From Xenorhabdus beddingii (GTDB lineage Bacteria; Pseudomonadota; Gammaproteobacteria; Enterobacterales; Enterobacteriaceae): a stretch of 64,000 nt of DNA. The notes under the pieces were generated by a model. That model saw nothing but the letters and a program-made list of their open reading frames with translations, did no database searches and was not told the DNA's origin. Below are positions 27,901 through 37,963 of the stretch, in pieces. Within the stretch, counting starts at the first letter, position 1, and each line of letters starts with the position of its first letter. The stretch is taken from contig NZ_MUBK01000019.1 of NCBI RefSeq assembly GCF_002127545.1, forward strand, positions 1-64,000, given 5' to 3'. Made by a program: the position numbers and the translations under genes.

Positions 27901-29956
27901 TTAATTCTGATATAGCGTGTTTTTTGCCATTGGCATCCGCATAAACTATTTCGAATTCTGCCAGTGAATTCTCATCCACGTTATAGCGGTTTTCATCACG
28001 GCCAGTGCTGTAATTATAAATCGTTTTCTTGTTGAAAAGTGGCCGTACCCCAACGAGCTGTTCAGCCGGCCAGATGGCTTGTTCAGCACGACGTGTCACC
28101 GGACGGCCGCCAGATTCCAGCAAACTGGCCTGAACAATGACTTTTACGGGAGATGTCACCGACTTCCAGTTACTATTGCTGACAGGGAGGCTTGCTTTCC
28201 CTTCATTGTCTAAGGTGAAATCAAATTCATCCAATGTACGTGTCAAATCAGTTTCTTGTTCGGAGCCAAATTCATATCCCGGTAATTTTGCCACTGCCTC
28301 ACGAACAGGACGCAGGAATAGCTGCCCTTGCAGACGATTATCAGCAGCAGGCGCGCCATACAGGTAACGACCGGCTATAGCGAACTTAACATCTTGATCT
28401 TTTAATACCGGCTGATGTTCAGCATTCCCTTTGATGTCCAATGCCATCCGTTCAGGCATGAAATCTTCAATATGAAATTTGTAATAACGTGGCGTGTTAT
28501 CACCTAAATCAAATCGCAGTGACCACATCCCCGTTTCAGCCTGATCAGGAATTGGAAAACGGTATTGGTACAAACCGTTTTCTGCTTGCCAAACAAAACT
28601 GCGGACAACCTGGTTATCTGCTTTCAATATATCCACTTTAACGGGTTGTGGTTTCAGTGGACGGCCATCCGCGTCACGCAATAATCCATTAACTATCAGC
28701 GTTTCCCCGGGTCGGTAGAGATCCCGTGGCCCAAAAACAAAGAACTGTTTGCTATATCCCTGAGGGCCACCAATATCAAATTCAGAAAGATCCAACGCCG
28801 GAGCATTTAAGTCGATCATGCTGGTATGGCTACCCTGAGTTGCCAGCAATAATTTGGCTTTATCCGTTTTTTCGAGCAAAGCATGCCCGTCACCGTCCGT
28901 TGTGGCCTTTGACAAAAGTTGTCCTTTTGCATCCAACAGGCGAATTTCAACACCTTTCAGACTGGAGCCTCGCGCCAGTGACTGGGTAAATACATCGATC
29001 CGGTTCAGATAGCGGTGCATCGAGACGCCAATATCACTCACTGTGAACAGGGTTATCGGGTTGCTATCCGTGTATTTTCCCGCTTGCTGTATAACGGCCA
29101 AATAGATGCCATCGCTTTGCAATTCTTTGATGTTATTCAGTGGCAACAATAATTTTTCACGGGTATTGGCAGTAGGGTTAAGGTCAAAACGGCCCGTGTA
29201 GACTAATTCGGTTTCTTTTAATAAATCTTGGGATTCCCAGGAATTCATATTACTGGAGTATTGCCAGTTAGCAATGAATGAGGGTAATGCTGCATCCTTG
29301 ATTCTGAAAAAGTTGACATCAACGCGATCAACGTTGAGCGCCAGAATCGGTAATCCTTCCGCCGCCTTGCTGGGTAGCAATAAACCTTTGCTGGCAAAAC
29401 CCACCGTTGGCGTAATAGGCGCGGTCTTAATTTTTTTTTCATAGGCGGTTGCCAACCGGCGCTCATTTACCCCTTTGACACCTTCATCAACCGTTAACTG
29501 TAACTCACGGTCTGGCGGTAAATGACGTAATCTAAGTTCCATCTGGTTATTGGATAGTTCCCATGCACCATCCAGTTTCCCCGATTTCACATCAACAAGA
29601 TGGACTTTTTGTGAAAAATCCTGATTCGGTTCTAAAGGAACGGAGAATGTCACTACCATTGCACTGGCACCCTCCAATTGCAGTTCGGAGGCATCCAGAA
29701 TAGTCACATCTTTACCCGCATAACGTTGTGCGGGTGGTTGAGGTATCCGTTTTTGGGCGGCTCCCCCTGCAATGATGACTTCCTGATTGGTTAAGCCTTT
29801 ATTGGCCTGATTTTCAGTGTGTTCTGTTTTGGTTTTCTCTGTGTTGTCAGATTGGTCGCATCCAGACAACACAAATAACGCAAATAGTGAAGCCAGCATT
29901 ACCGCAAGGTATCGCTTTCCCCTTGCAGCCTGTTGCCGAAGTTGATATTGATACAT
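24905..29956 (-). CDS. yfhM: bacterial alpha-2-macroglobulin lipoprotein
   Basis: A protein of about 1683 residues (E. coli YfhM 1653). The N-terminus has a signal sequence with lipobox FVLSGC. Macroglobulin-like beta domains follow, with GPRDLYRPGETL and SFPVDWGSYRIEV. The thioester motif YGCLEQT lies in the C-terminal third, followed by the alpha-helical thioester domain. The reactive thioester traps attacking proteases that enter the periplasm. I start the gene at 29956 (MYQYQLRQ); an open frame extends upstream to 30043 but adds residues before the signal peptide without a ribosome site. ATG at 29962 is an alternative. The partner gene pbpC follows. Confidence 0.96.
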   Translation of the reverse strand: MYQYQLRQQAARGKRYLAVMLASLFALFVLSGCDQSDNTEKTKTEHTENQANKGLTNQEVIIAGGAAQKRIPQPPAQRYAGKDVTILDASELQLEGASAMVVTFSVPLEPNQDFSQKVHLVDVKSGKLDGAWELSNNQMELRLRHLPPDRELQLTVDEGVKGVNERRLATAYEKKIKTAPITPTVGFASKGLLLPSKAAEGLPILALNVDRVDVNFFRIKDAALPSFIANWQYSSNMNSWESQDLLKETELVYTGRFDLNPTANTREKLLLPLNNIKELQSDGIYLAVIQQAGKYTDSNPITLFTVSDIGVSMHRYLNRIDVFTQSLARGSSLKGVEIRLLDAKGQLLSKATTDGDGHALLEKTDKAKLLLATQGSHTSMIDLNAPALDLSEFDIGGPQGYSKQFFVFGPRDLYRPGETLIVNGLLRDADGRPLKPQPVKVDILKADNQVVRSFVWQAENGLYQYRFPIPDQAETGMWSLRFDLGDNTPRYYKFHIEDFMPERMALDIKGNAEHQPVLKDQDVKFAIAGRYLYGAPAADNRLQGQLFLRPVREAVAKLPGYEFGSEQETDLTRTLDEFDFTLDNEGKASLPVSNSNWKSVTSPVKVIVQASLLESGGRPVTRRAEQAIWPAEQLVGVRPLFNKKTIYNYSTGRDENRYNVDENSLAEFEIVYADANGKKHAISELRARLIYERRDYYWRWSDSAGWDSGYDQKDLVMADEPVQIAEKGMAKVSFPVDWGSYRIEVVNPQNQLVTSLNFWAGYSWQDNTGGTGAVRPDQVKLSLDKPAYKPGEKVKLHMAAPQEGKGYLLVESSDGPLWWQEVDVPEKGLDIDVPINQAWARHDLYLTAVVIRPGDKSRQATPKRAIGVLHLPLMDEGRKLDLTLNAPDKMRPNQDVTVKIKATPQQGYALPKQVYVLLSAVDTGVLSITDFKTPDPYDAFFGRKRYGVDQYDVYGHLIEAEGRQANLRFGGDGSDDSLDRGGKKPLTEVKIIAEQAKPITLNANGEGEITLPIPDFNGELRLMAQAWSGDEFGHSERNIIVAAPVITQMSLPRFMAGGDQSQLSLDLTNLTEQPQVLSLNFSAEGLIKLQDVTSQKLTLEKGKRATIQVPVKADDGFGQGEVFLTVNGLNLPGENLKQYKNSWKIGVRPAYPANTLQFADVIHQGQNWQLPMTAISGLAPETLEGQLLLTSRPPLQIARYIRELYAYPYGCLEQTVSGLYPSLYSNEAELKKLGIHTQSDEKRRAAIDAGIAHLLSMQRSDGSFSLWNRNGNEEFWLTAYTTDFLFRATQQGYSVPVDALTSANNRLLRYLQDKTIISDRYSRSSAATQFSVQAYAGLVLANQQKAPLSGLRQLYERRAQAESGLSLVQLGIALKMMGDNTRGNEAVHLGVNKSRKPGYGLGDYGSTIRDNALIVALLTENNMSQSNMMLQKERDNKLLDLSNELIERRYFSTQESNSIYLAGRYFIDVAEQPWQAVINQQVPPINRDSALSEMLTAEQLSKGVDISNRGNTTLYSRLNVVGYPQNTPNPSSNVLKIKRTYLDLKGKPAHIDRMKSGEMVIVKLEVGASESVPDALVVDLLPAGLEIENQNLATSSASLSESAADLQDLIEAMQKADVRHIEYRDDRFVAAVAVPSYESVTLLYLARAVSPGVYRVPAPQVESMYVPNWRAVGATNAKLEVVR

Positions 29957-30170
29957 AACCATAACCCTTGTTGTTTGCCGGATAACCCGGAGTATTGTGC
30001 TTCTTGAATATTCATTATGGTACTTCCTATTTAACTTGACCAAAGCGCAGAAAAAATAACGAAATGTTTATCCGAAATAAAATTCATTCTGCGCTTTTGT
30101 TCCATATTCTTTTAAATCTTCGGTGACTCTCGCAATTTTGATGGGACAATTGCAATTAAATTACACGAAT

Positions 30171-30203
30171 AACACTATTGATTAATCAAACACTATTGAT
30201 TAA
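30171..30203. repeat. 18-nt tandem duplication at the end of sseB
   Basis: AACACTATTGATTAA occurs at 30171-30185 and again at 30189-30203, separated by TCA. On the minus strand this repeats the last two codons and stop of sseB, so the second copy is a duplicated gene end in the intergenic space. Confidence 0.9.
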
Positions 30204-30618
30204 CCACAGGAATGGTATCCCTCAGCCAGCTACCTAATTTTCGCTGGTAGAAAGGTTGGGTATGCTCAATCAGGTAATGGCTGATCCCTCGTTCTTTTTC
30301 ATCAAGCAAGCAGAAATCGACCGATTCATCTTCATCCAGATATTCGCAGGCCAGTTCACCCGCTGCTTGAATCACCAGATTGATCTCATCACTTGATGGT
30401 GCTCCGCTGAACTCTAAACCAATTAATAGATTGGGTTTTTCATCGACCTGTTTATCATGGGCCATGACCAGAAAAGCACGCCGGAGGGACTTATGTTGCC
30501 TGAATAAATTAATCAATGCTTCAATAAGCTGAACGGGTTGTTCTTCAGGCTGACTAAGAGTAATGCGGCTTCCACTGGGGACGTCTATTTCTGTAGCAGC
30601 ACCATTTGATAAGCTCAT
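30193..30618 (-). CDS. sseB: SseB-like protein, C-terminal domain only
   Basis: About 141 residues matching the C-terminal half of E. coli SseB (258 residues): LIEALINLFRQHKSLRRAFL, then PNLLIGLEF and GISHYLIEHTQPFYQRKLG. The N-terminal SseB domain is absent, and there is no room for it because pepB ends 112 nt upstream. The start at 30618 has GGAG 7 nt upstream; an in-frame ATG at 30672 would add 18 unrelated residues. SseB overexpression gives serine sensitivity changes in E. coli, but its mechanism is not established. The position next to pepB is the normal one. Whether the single domain is functional is unknown. Confidence 0.85.
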   Translation of the reverse strand: MSLSNGAATEIDVPSGSRITLSQPEEQPVQLIEALINLFRQHKSLRRAFLVMAHDKQVDEKPNLLIGLEFSGAPSSDEINLVIQAAGELACEYLDEDESVDFCLLDEKERGISHYLIEHTQPFYQRKLGSWLRDTIPVVNQ

Positions 30619-30730
30619 GAAAATCTCCGGATATTGCTGTTTGAATGGGGTTAAGACGGTTGAAAAGTTCAATCACATAGCCCCCCATTAAGAGAGGCTA
30701 TCAAGAAAGTTCATTTGAAGACGTTACTCT

Positions 30731-32026
30731 TTATTTCGCTTTAGCCAGCAATAAATTGGCAATCGTGCGCACACCATATCCCGTTGCCCCTGCAGCCCAC
30801 TGTTCAACAGATGATTTTCGGTAAGTGGCTGAACAATCGATATGTACCCAGCCTTTTTTGTAGTTTTCTACAAAGTGAGACAGGAACGCCGCTGCGGTAC
30901 TTGCTCCCGCTGAATGGGCGGGTGATGCAATGTTGTTCAGGTCAGCAAAGTTGGATGGCAATTGACTACGATGGAATTCAGCCAGCGGTAAGCGCCAGAA
31001 CAATTCATTTTCACTGTCGGCCGCAGCCAGTAAGTCAGAGACCAGTTGATCATCAAAGCCTAATACTGAGTGGTAATCATTGCCGACTGCTGTTTTCGCT
31101 GCACCCGTTAATGTTGCAGCATCAATAATAAGTTGTGCCTTTTCCGCACTGGCGTCAATCAAACCATCAGCCAGAACCAGACGCCCTTCTGCATCAGTAT
31201 TCATGACTTCAACGGATTTACCATTGCGATAACGAATAATGTCACCCAATTTGAATGCATTGCTGCTCACCATATTATCTGCCATGCTCAGGAACAGTTT
31301 TACGCGATGTTTTAAACCGCGACTGATGGCAAGAGCCAATGCTCCGGTTAATGTTGCCGAGCCGCCCATATCCGATTTCATGGAATCCATAAAATTGGAA
31401 GGTTTGAGGCTGTATCCGCCGGAATCAAAGGTAATCCCTTTACCGACCAGACAGGCAAAGACAGGGGTTGCTGCATCTTTTGTCGGGTTGAAGTCCAATG
31501 CCAGAAAAACCGGTTCACGAGAAGAACCCCGGCCGACCGTATGTACGCCCATATAACCCTGCTCACGCAGTTCATTCCCTTTGATAATCCGATAACTGAC
31601 GGCATCACCCGCAACCCCCGTCAGTAAATCAATGGCTCGCTGGGCAAGCTGTTGCGGCCCCAGCTCTTCTGCGGGAAGGTTGATGGTATCACGTACCCAA
31701 TCAATGAATTTGATCCGGCTTTCCAGCTCTTGTTTGTCCGCCACGGAGAGTTGCGGCCATTCAATCGCACGCAGCCCCTTGGGTGAACGGAACCCCAGCC
31801 AGAATGCCCAACTTCTTTCCAGATCCCAACCATCCCCCGCTAAAGCAACATTGCGTATTCCTTGTCCATCAATTTTATGCCCGGCACGCTGAATAGCGCC
31901 CAATTTTCCGTTGTCTGCCAAGTGAATGGTGATCCCCTGCTCACTCGAACTCATGAGTGCTTTCTCACCCCAGCAAGCATTAGCGGGTTCATAAGACAGT
32001 GTTATGGGCATGATTTGCTTTGTCAT
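30731..32026 (-). CDS. pepB: peptidase B (M17 leucyl aminopeptidase family)
   Basis: A 431-residue aminopeptidase (E. coli PepB 427). The metal-binding signature [14 protein letters not shown] lies near residue 270, and earlier ligands are in [15 protein letters not shown] (near 190) and [15 protein letters not shown]. Residues for two metal ions and the catalytic lysine and arginine are present. It removes N-terminal residues from peptides in the cytosol, with broad specificity. It is followed by the shortened sseB and preceded, after a terminator, by the isc operon. Confidence 0.97.
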   Translation of the reverse strand: MTKQIMPITLSYEPANACWGEKALMSSSEQGITIHLADNGKLGAIQRAGHKIDGQGIRNVALAGDGWDLERSWAFWLGFRSPKGLRAIEWPQLSVADKQELESRIKFIDWVRDTINLPAEELGPQQLAQRAIDLLTGVAGDAVSYRIIKGNELREQGYMGVHTVGRGSSREPVFLALDFNPTKDAATPVFACLVGKGITFDSGGYSLKPSNFMDSMKSDMGGSATLTGALALAISRGLKHRVKLFLSMADNMVSSNAFKLGDIIRYRNGKSVEVMNTDAEGRLVLADGLIDASAEKAQLIIDAATLTGAAKTAVGNDYHSVLGFDDQLVSDLLAAADSENELFWRLPLAEFHRSQLPSNFADLNNIASPAHSAGASTAAAFLSHFVENYKKGWVHIDCSATYRKSSVEQWAAGATGYGVRTIANLLLAKAK

Positions 32027-32087
32027 TTTTTCTCACTTCTTATCTTATTGTTCACTGTTTCACAGTGTTAGGATTGATTGATGTAAA

Positions 32088-32109
32088 AAAACTGGCAAAT
32101 GCCAGTTTT
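32088..32109 (-). terminator. terminator of the isc operon
   Basis: AAAACTGGC/GCCAGTTTT with a 4-nt loop; on the minus strand followed by further T. It lies 69 nt beyond the iscX stop, separating the isc operon from pepB. Confidence 0.85.
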
Positions 32110-32177
32110 CCATTAAATGCAGACGATGCCAAGCTATTGAGCAAGAATCGATGAGTTTGCGCTATTTTTTTGGCGCG

Positions 32178-32372
32178 TTACTCATATTCATCCAGCCACA
32201 CGAGCAAGATAGCTTCCAATATTTTTTCGTTGGATTTCTGTGGATCATCATCAAAACCATCCAGTTCACAAATCCATTCATGCATATCGGTGAAACGCAC
32301 TGTTTTGGGATCTAAATCCGGAAATTTATCATACAGTGCTTCGCCAATATCACGAATGTCAGACCATTTCAT
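32178..32372 (-). CDS. iscX: Fe-S cluster assembly protein IscX
   Basis: A 64-residue acidic protein (E. coli 66) with the family blocks [30 protein letters not shown] and [16 protein letters not shown]. It binds IscS and iron and modulates cluster assembly, much as a frataxin-like regulator. It is the last gene of iscRSUA-hscBA-fdx-iscX, 14 nt after fdx. Confidence 0.97.
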   Translation of the reverse strand: MKWSDIRDIGEALYDKFPDLDPKTVRFTDMHEWICELDGFDDDPQKSNEKILEAILLVWLDEYE

Positions 32373-32386
32373 TTTCCGTTCTCCTG

Positions 32387-32722
32387 TCAGTGCTCACGAG
32401 CGTGGTTGATGGAATATTTAGGGATTTCTACCACCAAATCCTCATCTGTGACTTTGGCCTGGCAACTCAACCGACTTTCTGGTTCCAGCCCCCATGCTTT
32501 GTCCAACATGTCATCTTCCAGCTCAGTACTTTCTTGCAGTGAGTCAAAACCTTCCCTGACGATGCAGTGGCAGGTCGTACACGCACAAGATTTTTCACAA
32601 GCATGTTCAATTTCAATGCCATTACGCAGTGCAACATCCAGAATTGATTCGCCTTCCTTAGCGTCCAATACTGCACCTTCAGGGCAAAGTTCGTTATGAG
32701 GTAAAAATACAATTTTAGGCAT
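32387..32722 (-). CDS. fdx: [2Fe-2S] ferredoxin
   Basis: A 111-residue adrenodoxin-type ferredoxin. The cluster cysteines are in [11 protein letters not shown] (near 42-51) and the fourth near residue 87 in SRLSCQAKV. It delivers electrons for cluster assembly on IscU. It starts 2 nt after hscA, the usual spacing within the isc operon. Confidence 0.98.
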   Translation of the reverse strand: MPKIVFLPHNELCPEGAVLDAKEGESILDVALRNGIEIEHACEKSCACTTCHCIVREGFDSLQESTELEDDMLDKAWGLEPESRLSCQAKVTDEDLVVEIPKYSINHAREH

Positions 32723-32724
32723 AA

Positions 32725-34572
32725 TTAAATCTCATCCACAGAATGACCCGCCAAAGCCCGGCGGATTGATGTGTCCATACGGCGCGCGGCAAATTCCTGC
32801 GTTTGTTTGTCCAATTCTTTAATTGCACTTTCAATCGCATCAGGGGAAGTTCCCTGAGCACATTCAATTAATACTTGTGCAGCCGCGTCAATGGCGGCAT
32901 GTTCTTGCTGGCTCAATAAGTCAGCATCTTTCTCCAGTGCACCGGTTAAACTTTCCAGAACCCGGGCCGCTTCTACTTTTTGTTCAGCCAATTTACGTGC
33001 CTGAATGTCTTCTTGTGCATTCGACATGGAGTCTTTGAGCATACGTGCGATTTCTTCATCCGATAAACCATAGGAAGGTTTTACCTGAATGGCAGCCTCA
33101 ACACCCGTGGATTTTTCCAATGCGCTGACGCTCAGTAGGCCATCCGCATCGACCTGAAAAGTCACACGAATATGCGCCCCCCCCGCCGGTAATGGTGGAA
33201 TGCCGCGCAATGTGAACCGTGCCAGTGAACGACAATCACTGACCAATTCCCTTTCGCCTTGCACCACATGGATGCTCATCGCACTTTGACCATCTTTGAA
33301 GGTGGTAAATTCTTGCGCTCTGGCAACAGGGATGGTGGTATTACGTGGAATGACTTTTTCAACCAGCCCGCCCATGGTTTCCAGACCGAGTGACAGCGGG
33401 ATGACATCCAGCAAGAGCATTTCGCTGTCAGGTTTGTTGCCCACCAGAATATCAGCCTGAATTGAAGCGCCAACGGCCACCACTTTGTCTGGATCAATAG
33501 AAGTCAGTGGCTCACGCGCAAAGAATTCCCCTACCATACTGCGCACCAGGGGGACTCGGGTTGAACCGCCAACCATGACTACCTGCAAAACTTCATCAGC
33601 GGTAACACCCGCATCTTTCAGCGCCCTGCGACAAGAAATTAATGTGCGTTTGACCAGAGAGGCAATCAGGGCGTTGAATTCGGTGCGGCTAATTTTGCCC
33701 TGCCAGTCAGCAATGCGGATTTCCGCACTCTCCGCTTCACTCAGGGTGATTTTGGCTTGGGTGGCAATATCCAGCAATTGACGCTGCAATCCATGATCGT
33801 TATCGCTGATCCCAGCCTGTTCCCGGACCCAATTCGCCAGCAATGAGTCAAAATCATCGCCACCCAGTGCGGTATCGCCCCCTGTCGCCAGCACTTCAAA
33901 TACACCACGGCTAAGGCGGAGAATGGAAACGTCAAATGTTCCGCCTCCCAGATCGTAAACGGCGATGACGCCTTCCTGACCTGAGTCAAGGCCATAAGCA
34001 ATGGCGGCGGCGGTCGGTTCATTCAAAAGACGAAGAACATGCAAACCCGCTAAACGCGCAGCATCTTTGGTTCCCTGGCGTTGTGCATCATCAAAATAGG
34101 CCGGAACGGTGATCACGACACCATCAAGTTTGCCATCCAAGGTTTCTTCCGCCCGCTGTGCCAACGATTTCAAGATGTCAGAAGAAACCTGAATAGGATC
34201 AACCAAACCCGCCACGGTGTTGATCAACGGCAGACCGTTTTCACTCGCCTGAAGTTGATAGGGCAGGTTGGGATAACGTTGCTGAATGTCGGCCAAAGAG
34301 CGTCCCATCATCCGCTTGACGGAACTCACGGTATTGGCAGGATCTGATGCAGCTTGCTGACGCGCCAGCCAGCCAACCTGAATGTCTTCTTTGCGGTATT
34401 GCACAACGGAAGGAAGCAAGTGACGGTTTTCACTATCCGCCAGGGTTTCCGCCTGACCACTGCGGACGGTCGCAACCAGTGAGTGAGTCGTACCCAAATC
34501 AATCCCCACAGCCAGACGACGCTGGTGAGGTGCGGCAGATAAACCAGGCTCGCTGATTTGTAATAAAGCCAT
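32725..34572 (-). CDS. hscA: Hsc66 chaperone of the Isc system
   Basis: A 615-residue Hsp70-family protein (E. coli HscA 616). The ATPase domain carries GIDLGTTHS at residue 24, [12 protein letters not shown] near 200 and [13 protein letters not shown] near 337. The substrate-binding domain begins around 390. It recognises the LPPVK motif of IscU, and that motif is present in the iscU product here. With HscB it drives release of clusters from IscU to acceptor proteins. It lies 26 nt after hscB. Confidence 0.98.
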   Translation of the reverse strand: MALLQISEPGLSAAPHQRRLAVGIDLGTTHSLVATVRSGQAETLADSENRHLLPSVVQYRKEDIQVGWLARQQAASDPANTVSSVKRMMGRSLADIQQRYPNLPYQLQASENGLPLINTVAGLVDPIQVSSDILKSLAQRAEETLDGKLDGVVITVPAYFDDAQRQGTKDAARLAGLHVLRLLNEPTAAAIAYGLDSGQEGVIAVYDLGGGTFDVSILRLSRGVFEVLATGGDTALGGDDFDSLLANWVREQAGISDNDHGLQRQLLDIATQAKITLSEAESAEIRIADWQGKISRTEFNALIASLVKRTLISCRRALKDAGVTADEVLQVVMVGGSTRVPLVRSMVGEFFAREPLTSIDPDKVVAVGASIQADILVGNKPDSEMLLLDVIPLSLGLETMGGLVEKVIPRNTTIPVARAQEFTTFKDGQSAMSIHVVQGERELVSDCRSLARFTLRGIPPLPAGGAHIRVTFQVDADGLLSVSALEKSTGVEAAIQVKPSYGLSDEEIARMLKDSMSNAQEDIQARKLAEQKVEAARVLESLTGALEKDADLLSQQEHAAIDAAAQVLIECAQGTSPDAIESAIKELDKQTQEFAARRMDTSIRRALAGHSVDEI

Positions 34573-34598
34573 ATGTACCCCTAAATAAATCTGTTCAG

Positions 34599-35120
34599 CT
34601 AAAAATCATCCAGCAACCGCTCTTCCAGTTGTTCAACCTGCTGTTGCAATTTATCCAAAAAGCGTAATTTACGAACCGTATCGGCTGCAATTGACCATTC
34701 GGCAGCCTCTAGCTGCTGTTCCATCTGCTCACTGCGAGTTTTAATCATTTTATTCAGGCGAGATGAAAAATGAGTCAGTGCTGTTTCTGGTTCCGCGCTA
34801 TGTTCAATGACATCAAGCTCTTCGCGCAATTCCAACTGCTGCATCAGGAAAGCGCTATCCTGCATCGTATGCTGTTCGCTGGATAGATCAAACCCTTGCT
34901 GAGAAAGTATATATTCTGCGCGTTTCAGGGGATGTTTGAGTGTCTGGTAACCCGCATTGATAGTCGCGGCTTGTTGGAGTGCCAGCATTTTTTCACGTTC
35001 TGGCTGATTGGCAAAACGATCAGGATGAAACCGACGCTGTAATTCCTGATAACGGGTCGCCAACAGTTCACGGTCAATCACATAACGCGGAGGCAGCCCA
35101 AATAAAGTAAAATAGTCCAT
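34599..35120 (-). CDS. hscB: J-domain co-chaperone HscB
   Basis: A 173-residue protein (E. coli 171). The N-terminal J domain contains the HPD motif in [13 protein letters not shown]. The C-terminal helices bind IscU. HscB stimulates the ATPase of HscA and brings it the IscU-cluster complex. It is placed between iscA and hscA, as in E. coli. Confidence 0.98.
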   Translation of the reverse strand: MDYFTLFGLPPRYVIDRELLATRYQELQRRFHPDRFANQPEREKMLALQQAATINAGYQTLKHPLKRAEYILSQQGFDLSSEQHTMQDSAFLMQQLELREELDVIEHSAEPETALTHFSSRLNKMIKTRSEQMEQQLEAAEWSIAADTVRKLRFLDKLQQQVEQLEERLLDDF

Positions 35121-35163
35121 AAGTTACTCTTAGTTTCGCAAAGTGCGGGGTCAAAAAAGGGGG

Positions 35164-35487
35164 TTAAACGTGGAAACTTTCTCCACAGCCGCATTCGCTG
35201 GAAACATTCGGGTTGTTGAATTGAAAACCTTCGTTCAGACCTTCTTTTACAAAATCCAACTCAGTACCATCAAGGTAAAGGATACTTTTACCATCAACGA
35301 TGACTTTCACACCTTTATCTTCAAAAACCTGATCTTCCTCATTAACTGTATCAGCAAATTCAAGTACATATGCCATACCAGAGCAGCCGGATGTTCTCAC
35401 TCCCAAACGCAACCCGACACCTTTTCCGCGATTGTCAAGAAAGGCCAAAATACGCTGGGCTGCACTTTCTGTCAGGGAAATTGACAT
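35164..35487 (-). CDS. iscA: A-type iron-sulfur carrier IscA
   Basis: A 107-residue protein, the same length as E. coli IscA. Its three conserved cysteines are in [10 protein letters not shown] and the C-terminal CGCGESF. It carries clusters or iron to target apoproteins. The start at 35487 has GAGGTG upstream; an open frame to 35532 is not part of the gene. A strong hairpin lies between iscU and this start. Confidence 0.98.
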   Translation of the reverse strand: MSISLTESAAQRILAFLDNRGKGVGLRLGVRTSGCSGMAYVLEFADTVNEEDQVFEDKGVKVIVDGKSILYLDGTELDFVKEGLNEGFQFNNPNVSSECGCGESFHV

Positions 35488-35515
35488 ACAACACCTCACT
35501 TTTAAAACTAGTAAA

Positions 35516-35540
35516 GGTGGATATTGAACCAATATCCACC
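35516..35540 (-). promoter_or_regulatory. hairpin between iscU and iscA
   Basis: A perfect 11-bp stem, GGTGGATATTG/CAATATCCACC, with a 3-nt loop lies in the 134-nt gap between iscU and iscA. On the minus strand it is followed by TTTACTAG, not a clear T-run. It could protect the iscRSU part of the message or reduce read-through into iscA-hscBA-fdx. Confidence 0.6.
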
Positions 35541-35621
35541 AGAGTTATTTTCTTTTTGCGAAACTTTCTTTTTGCAAGATTCTCTTTGACAAAACACGCT
35601 TCTACAAAACGACAAGAAAAG

Positions 35622-36008
35622 TTATTTTGCCTGGCGCTTGCTCTTGTAGTCAGCAATCGCCGCTTTGATTGCATCTTCTGCCAAAATAGAACAGTGGATT
35701 TTCACGGGTGGCAATTCCAATTCGTCAGCAATCTGAGTGTTTTTGATCGCCTCAGCCTGTTCCAGCGATTTCCCTTTCATCCATTCTGTTACCAGAGAAC
35801 TGGATGCAATCGCAGAGCCACAACCGTAGGTTTTGAAACGTGCGTCTTCGATGATACCCTCATCGCTGACTTTAATTTGCAATCGCATGACGTCACCACA
35901 AGCAGGTGCTCCTACCATGCCGCTGCCCACTGAAGGGTCTTCACTATCGAATGAACCAACATTACGTGGGTTTTCATAGTGATCAATTACTTTGTCGCTG
36001 TAAGCCAT
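35622..36008 (-). CDS. iscU: Fe-S cluster scaffold IscU
   Basis: A 128-residue scaffold protein (E. coli 128). Cysteines in GAPACGDV, TYGCGSAIA and KIHCSILAED hold the nascent cluster, and LPPVK is the HscA recognition motif. It receives sulfur from IscS, encoded 24 nt upstream. Complete and ordinary. Confidence 0.99.
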   Translation of the reverse strand: MAYSDKVIDHYENPRNVGSFDSEDPSVGSGMVGAPACGDVMRLQIKVSDEGIIEDARFKTYGCGSAIASSSLVTEWMKGKSLEQAEAIKNTQIADELELPPVKIHCSILAEDAIKAAIADYKSKRQAK

Positions 36009-36032
36009 ATCGTTACTCCTGAAACCGTCTGA

Positions 36033-37247
36033 TTAATGATGAGACCATTCGATGGTGCTGAGATCCACACCCTGTTTGAACATTTCCCACAGTGGAGAAA
36101 GGTCACGCAGGTGATCAATCGAGTTGTGAATCAACTTGATTGCATAGTCTATTTCTTCTTCTGTGGTAAAACGCCCCAAAGAGAAACGAATAGAACTGTG
36201 TGCCAGTTCATCATTCATGCCTAGTGCGCGCAGGACATAAGAAGGCTCCAGACTCGCGGAAGTACATGCCGAGCCAGAAGAAACCGCCAGATCTTTCAGT
36301 GACATCATCAATGACTCACCTTCAATATAGTTGAAGCTGACATTCAGAATGTGTGGCGCACCCAGTTCTAAATCACCGTTCAGATAAACTTCTTCGATAT
36401 CTTTGATACCGTTCCACAAGCGCAGACGCAAACCACGCAGACGTTCTGCTTCTGATTCCAGCTCTTCTTTTGCGATACGGTAGGCTTCACCCATGCCAAC
36501 GATCTGGTGAACAGGCAATGTCCCTGAACGCATACCGCGCTCATGACCGCCACCGTGCTGCTGCGCTTCGATACGCACGCGGGGTTTGCGGCGAACATAC
36601 AGCGCACCGATACCCATCGGGCCATAAAGTTTATGGGCAGAGAAAGACATCAGATCAACTTTCAGTTTACTGAGGTCGATAGGCAATTTACCGACACTTT
36701 GCGTTGCATCCACATGGAAAATAATGCCACGGCTACGGCACATGTCACCAATGGTCACGATATCTTGCACAATGCCGATTTCGTTATTGACATGCATGAT
36801 CGAAACCAGAATTGTCTCTTCACGCATGGAGGCTTCCAGCTCTTTCAGATCAATCATGCCATTGCTCATGGGGGCAAGGTAAGTGATCTCAAAACCTTCA
36901 CGCTCTAGCTGCCGACAAGTATCTAAAACCGCTTTGTGCTCAGTTTTGCAGGTGATAATGTGCTTGCCTTTTTTCTGATAAAATTTTGCAGCACCTTTAA
37001 TCGCAAGGTTATCTGATTCTGTTGCACCTGAAGTAAACACGATTTCACGCGGGTCTGCTCCGATCAAATCAGCAATTTGATTACGCGCAATATCAACCGC
37101 TTCTTCAGCCTGCCAGCCAAAACGGTGTGAACGGGAAGCTGGGTTACCAAAAATCCCGTCCATAGTCAGATAGTTCATCATCTTTTCAGCAACACGTTGA
37201 TCAACTGGTGTTGTTGCTGAATAGTCCAAATAAATGGGTAATTTCAT
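36033..37247 (-). CDS. iscS: cysteine desulfurase IscS
   Basis: A 404-residue PLP enzyme, the same length as E. coli IscS. The PLP lysine lies in [15 protein letters not shown] near 206, and the mobile active-site cysteine in [14 protein letters not shown] near 328. It converts cysteine to alanine and passes sulfur to IscU, and also to tRNA-modifying enzymes. It is 49 nt downstream of iscR. Confidence 0.99.
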   Translation of the reverse strand: MKLPIYLDYSATTPVDQRVAEKMMNYLTMDGIFGNPASRSHRFGWQAEEAVDIARNQIADLIGADPREIVFTSGATESDNLAIKGAAKFYQKKGKHIITCKTEHKAVLDTCRQLEREGFEITYLAPMSNGMIDLKELEASMREETILVSIMHVNNEIGIVQDIVTIGDMCRSRGIIFHVDATQSVGKLPIDLSKLKVDLMSFSAHKLYGPMGIGALYVRRKPRVRIEAQQHGGGHERGMRSGTLPVHQIVGMGEAYRIAKEELESEAERLRGLRLRLWNGIKDIEEVYLNGDLELGAPHILNVSFNYIEGESLMMSLKDLAVSSGSACTSASLEPSYVLRALGMNDELAHSSIRFSLGRFTTEEEIDYAIKLIHNSIDHLRDLSPLWEMFKQGVDLSTIEWSHH

Positions 37248-37296
37248 TGCTCACATGCTCCGTAAGACACTTTTAATACTTCTGTTTGCCGCAAGA

Positions 37297-37791
37297 TTAT
37301 GCACGCAGGTTAACGTTAATCGTCTCTTGAGGTCTGCCATTGGGTGTACGGCGCTTATCGCTGTCTTGACGATCAGCCACGTCTAACACTTCTTGGTTAT
37401 TCACTAATTCTTCTAAACTGATACTGCTCAGGAAACCCGTGATGCGGTCACTGAGGTCACGCCACAATGTATGGGTCAAACAACGATCACCGCCCTGACA
37501 GCCTTCCCTGCCCTGACAACGAGTTGCATCAACGGATTCATCAACAGCAGAAATCACTTCGGCAACGACAATCTTACCGGCATCTCTGCCCAGTAAATAA
37601 CCGCCACCCGGACCACGGACGCTAGAAACCAGACCATTTTTACGCAGGCGGGAGAATAACTGCTCAAGATAGGAAAGGGAAATTCCCTGACGTTCAGAAA
37701 TGTCGGCTAATGGCACCGGCCCTTCTTGTGAATGCAACGCCACATCTAGCATGGCAGTTACCGCATAACGTCCTTTTGATGTCAGTCTCAT
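37297..37791 (-). CDS. iscR: iron-sulfur cluster regulator IscR
   Basis: A 164-residue Rrf2-family regulator (E. coli 162). The winged helix is at the N-terminus ([20 protein letters not shown]...[19 protein letters not shown]). The three cluster cysteines are in [14 protein letters not shown] near 92-104. The [2Fe-2S] form represses its own operon and the apo form acts at other sites. Two probable binding sites lie just upstream. Confidence 0.98.
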   Translation of the reverse strand: MRLTSKGRYAVTAMLDVALHSQEGPVPLADISERQGISLSYLEQLFSRLRKNGLVSSVRGPGGGYLLGRDAGKIVVAEVISAVDESVDATRCQGREGCQGGDRCLTHTLWRDLSDRITGFLSSISLEELVNNQEVLDVADRQDSDKRRTPNGRPQETINVNLRA

Positions 37792-37829
37792 AACAAAAAC
37801 TCCATGGTGAAATATAATGAAATTGTGAC

Positions 37830-37879
37830 ATTCCTGAGTATTTTAGTCAACTATTTAACCTAGTAATTTACTCAACTAT
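37830..37879 (-). promoter_or_regulatory. tandem IscR-type operator sites before iscR
   Basis: Two adjacent 25-nt stretches (37830-37854 and 37855-37879) read on the minus strand as ATAGTTGACTAAAATACTC... and ATAGTTGAGTAAATTACTAG.... Both follow the type 1 IscR pattern (ATAGTTGACT, AT-rich centre, partial palindrome), as at the E. coli iscR promoter. A TTGACT -35-like element is inside the first. This supports autorepression by cluster-bound IscR. Confidence 0.8.
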
Positions 37880-37963
37880 TATTTGATGGCCCTTTCACTT
37901 TTTTTCACCTGTCTATCCTGGGTCTTCTGGCTGTTCCTGCTGCCTTTTCCTGCCAAATATCCG

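Noticed and set aside
31239-31556. Open frames antisense to pepB, hscA, glyA, purL and other core genes
   Set aside because: Each is a shadow of a well-conserved gene on the other strand with no ribosome site or domain.
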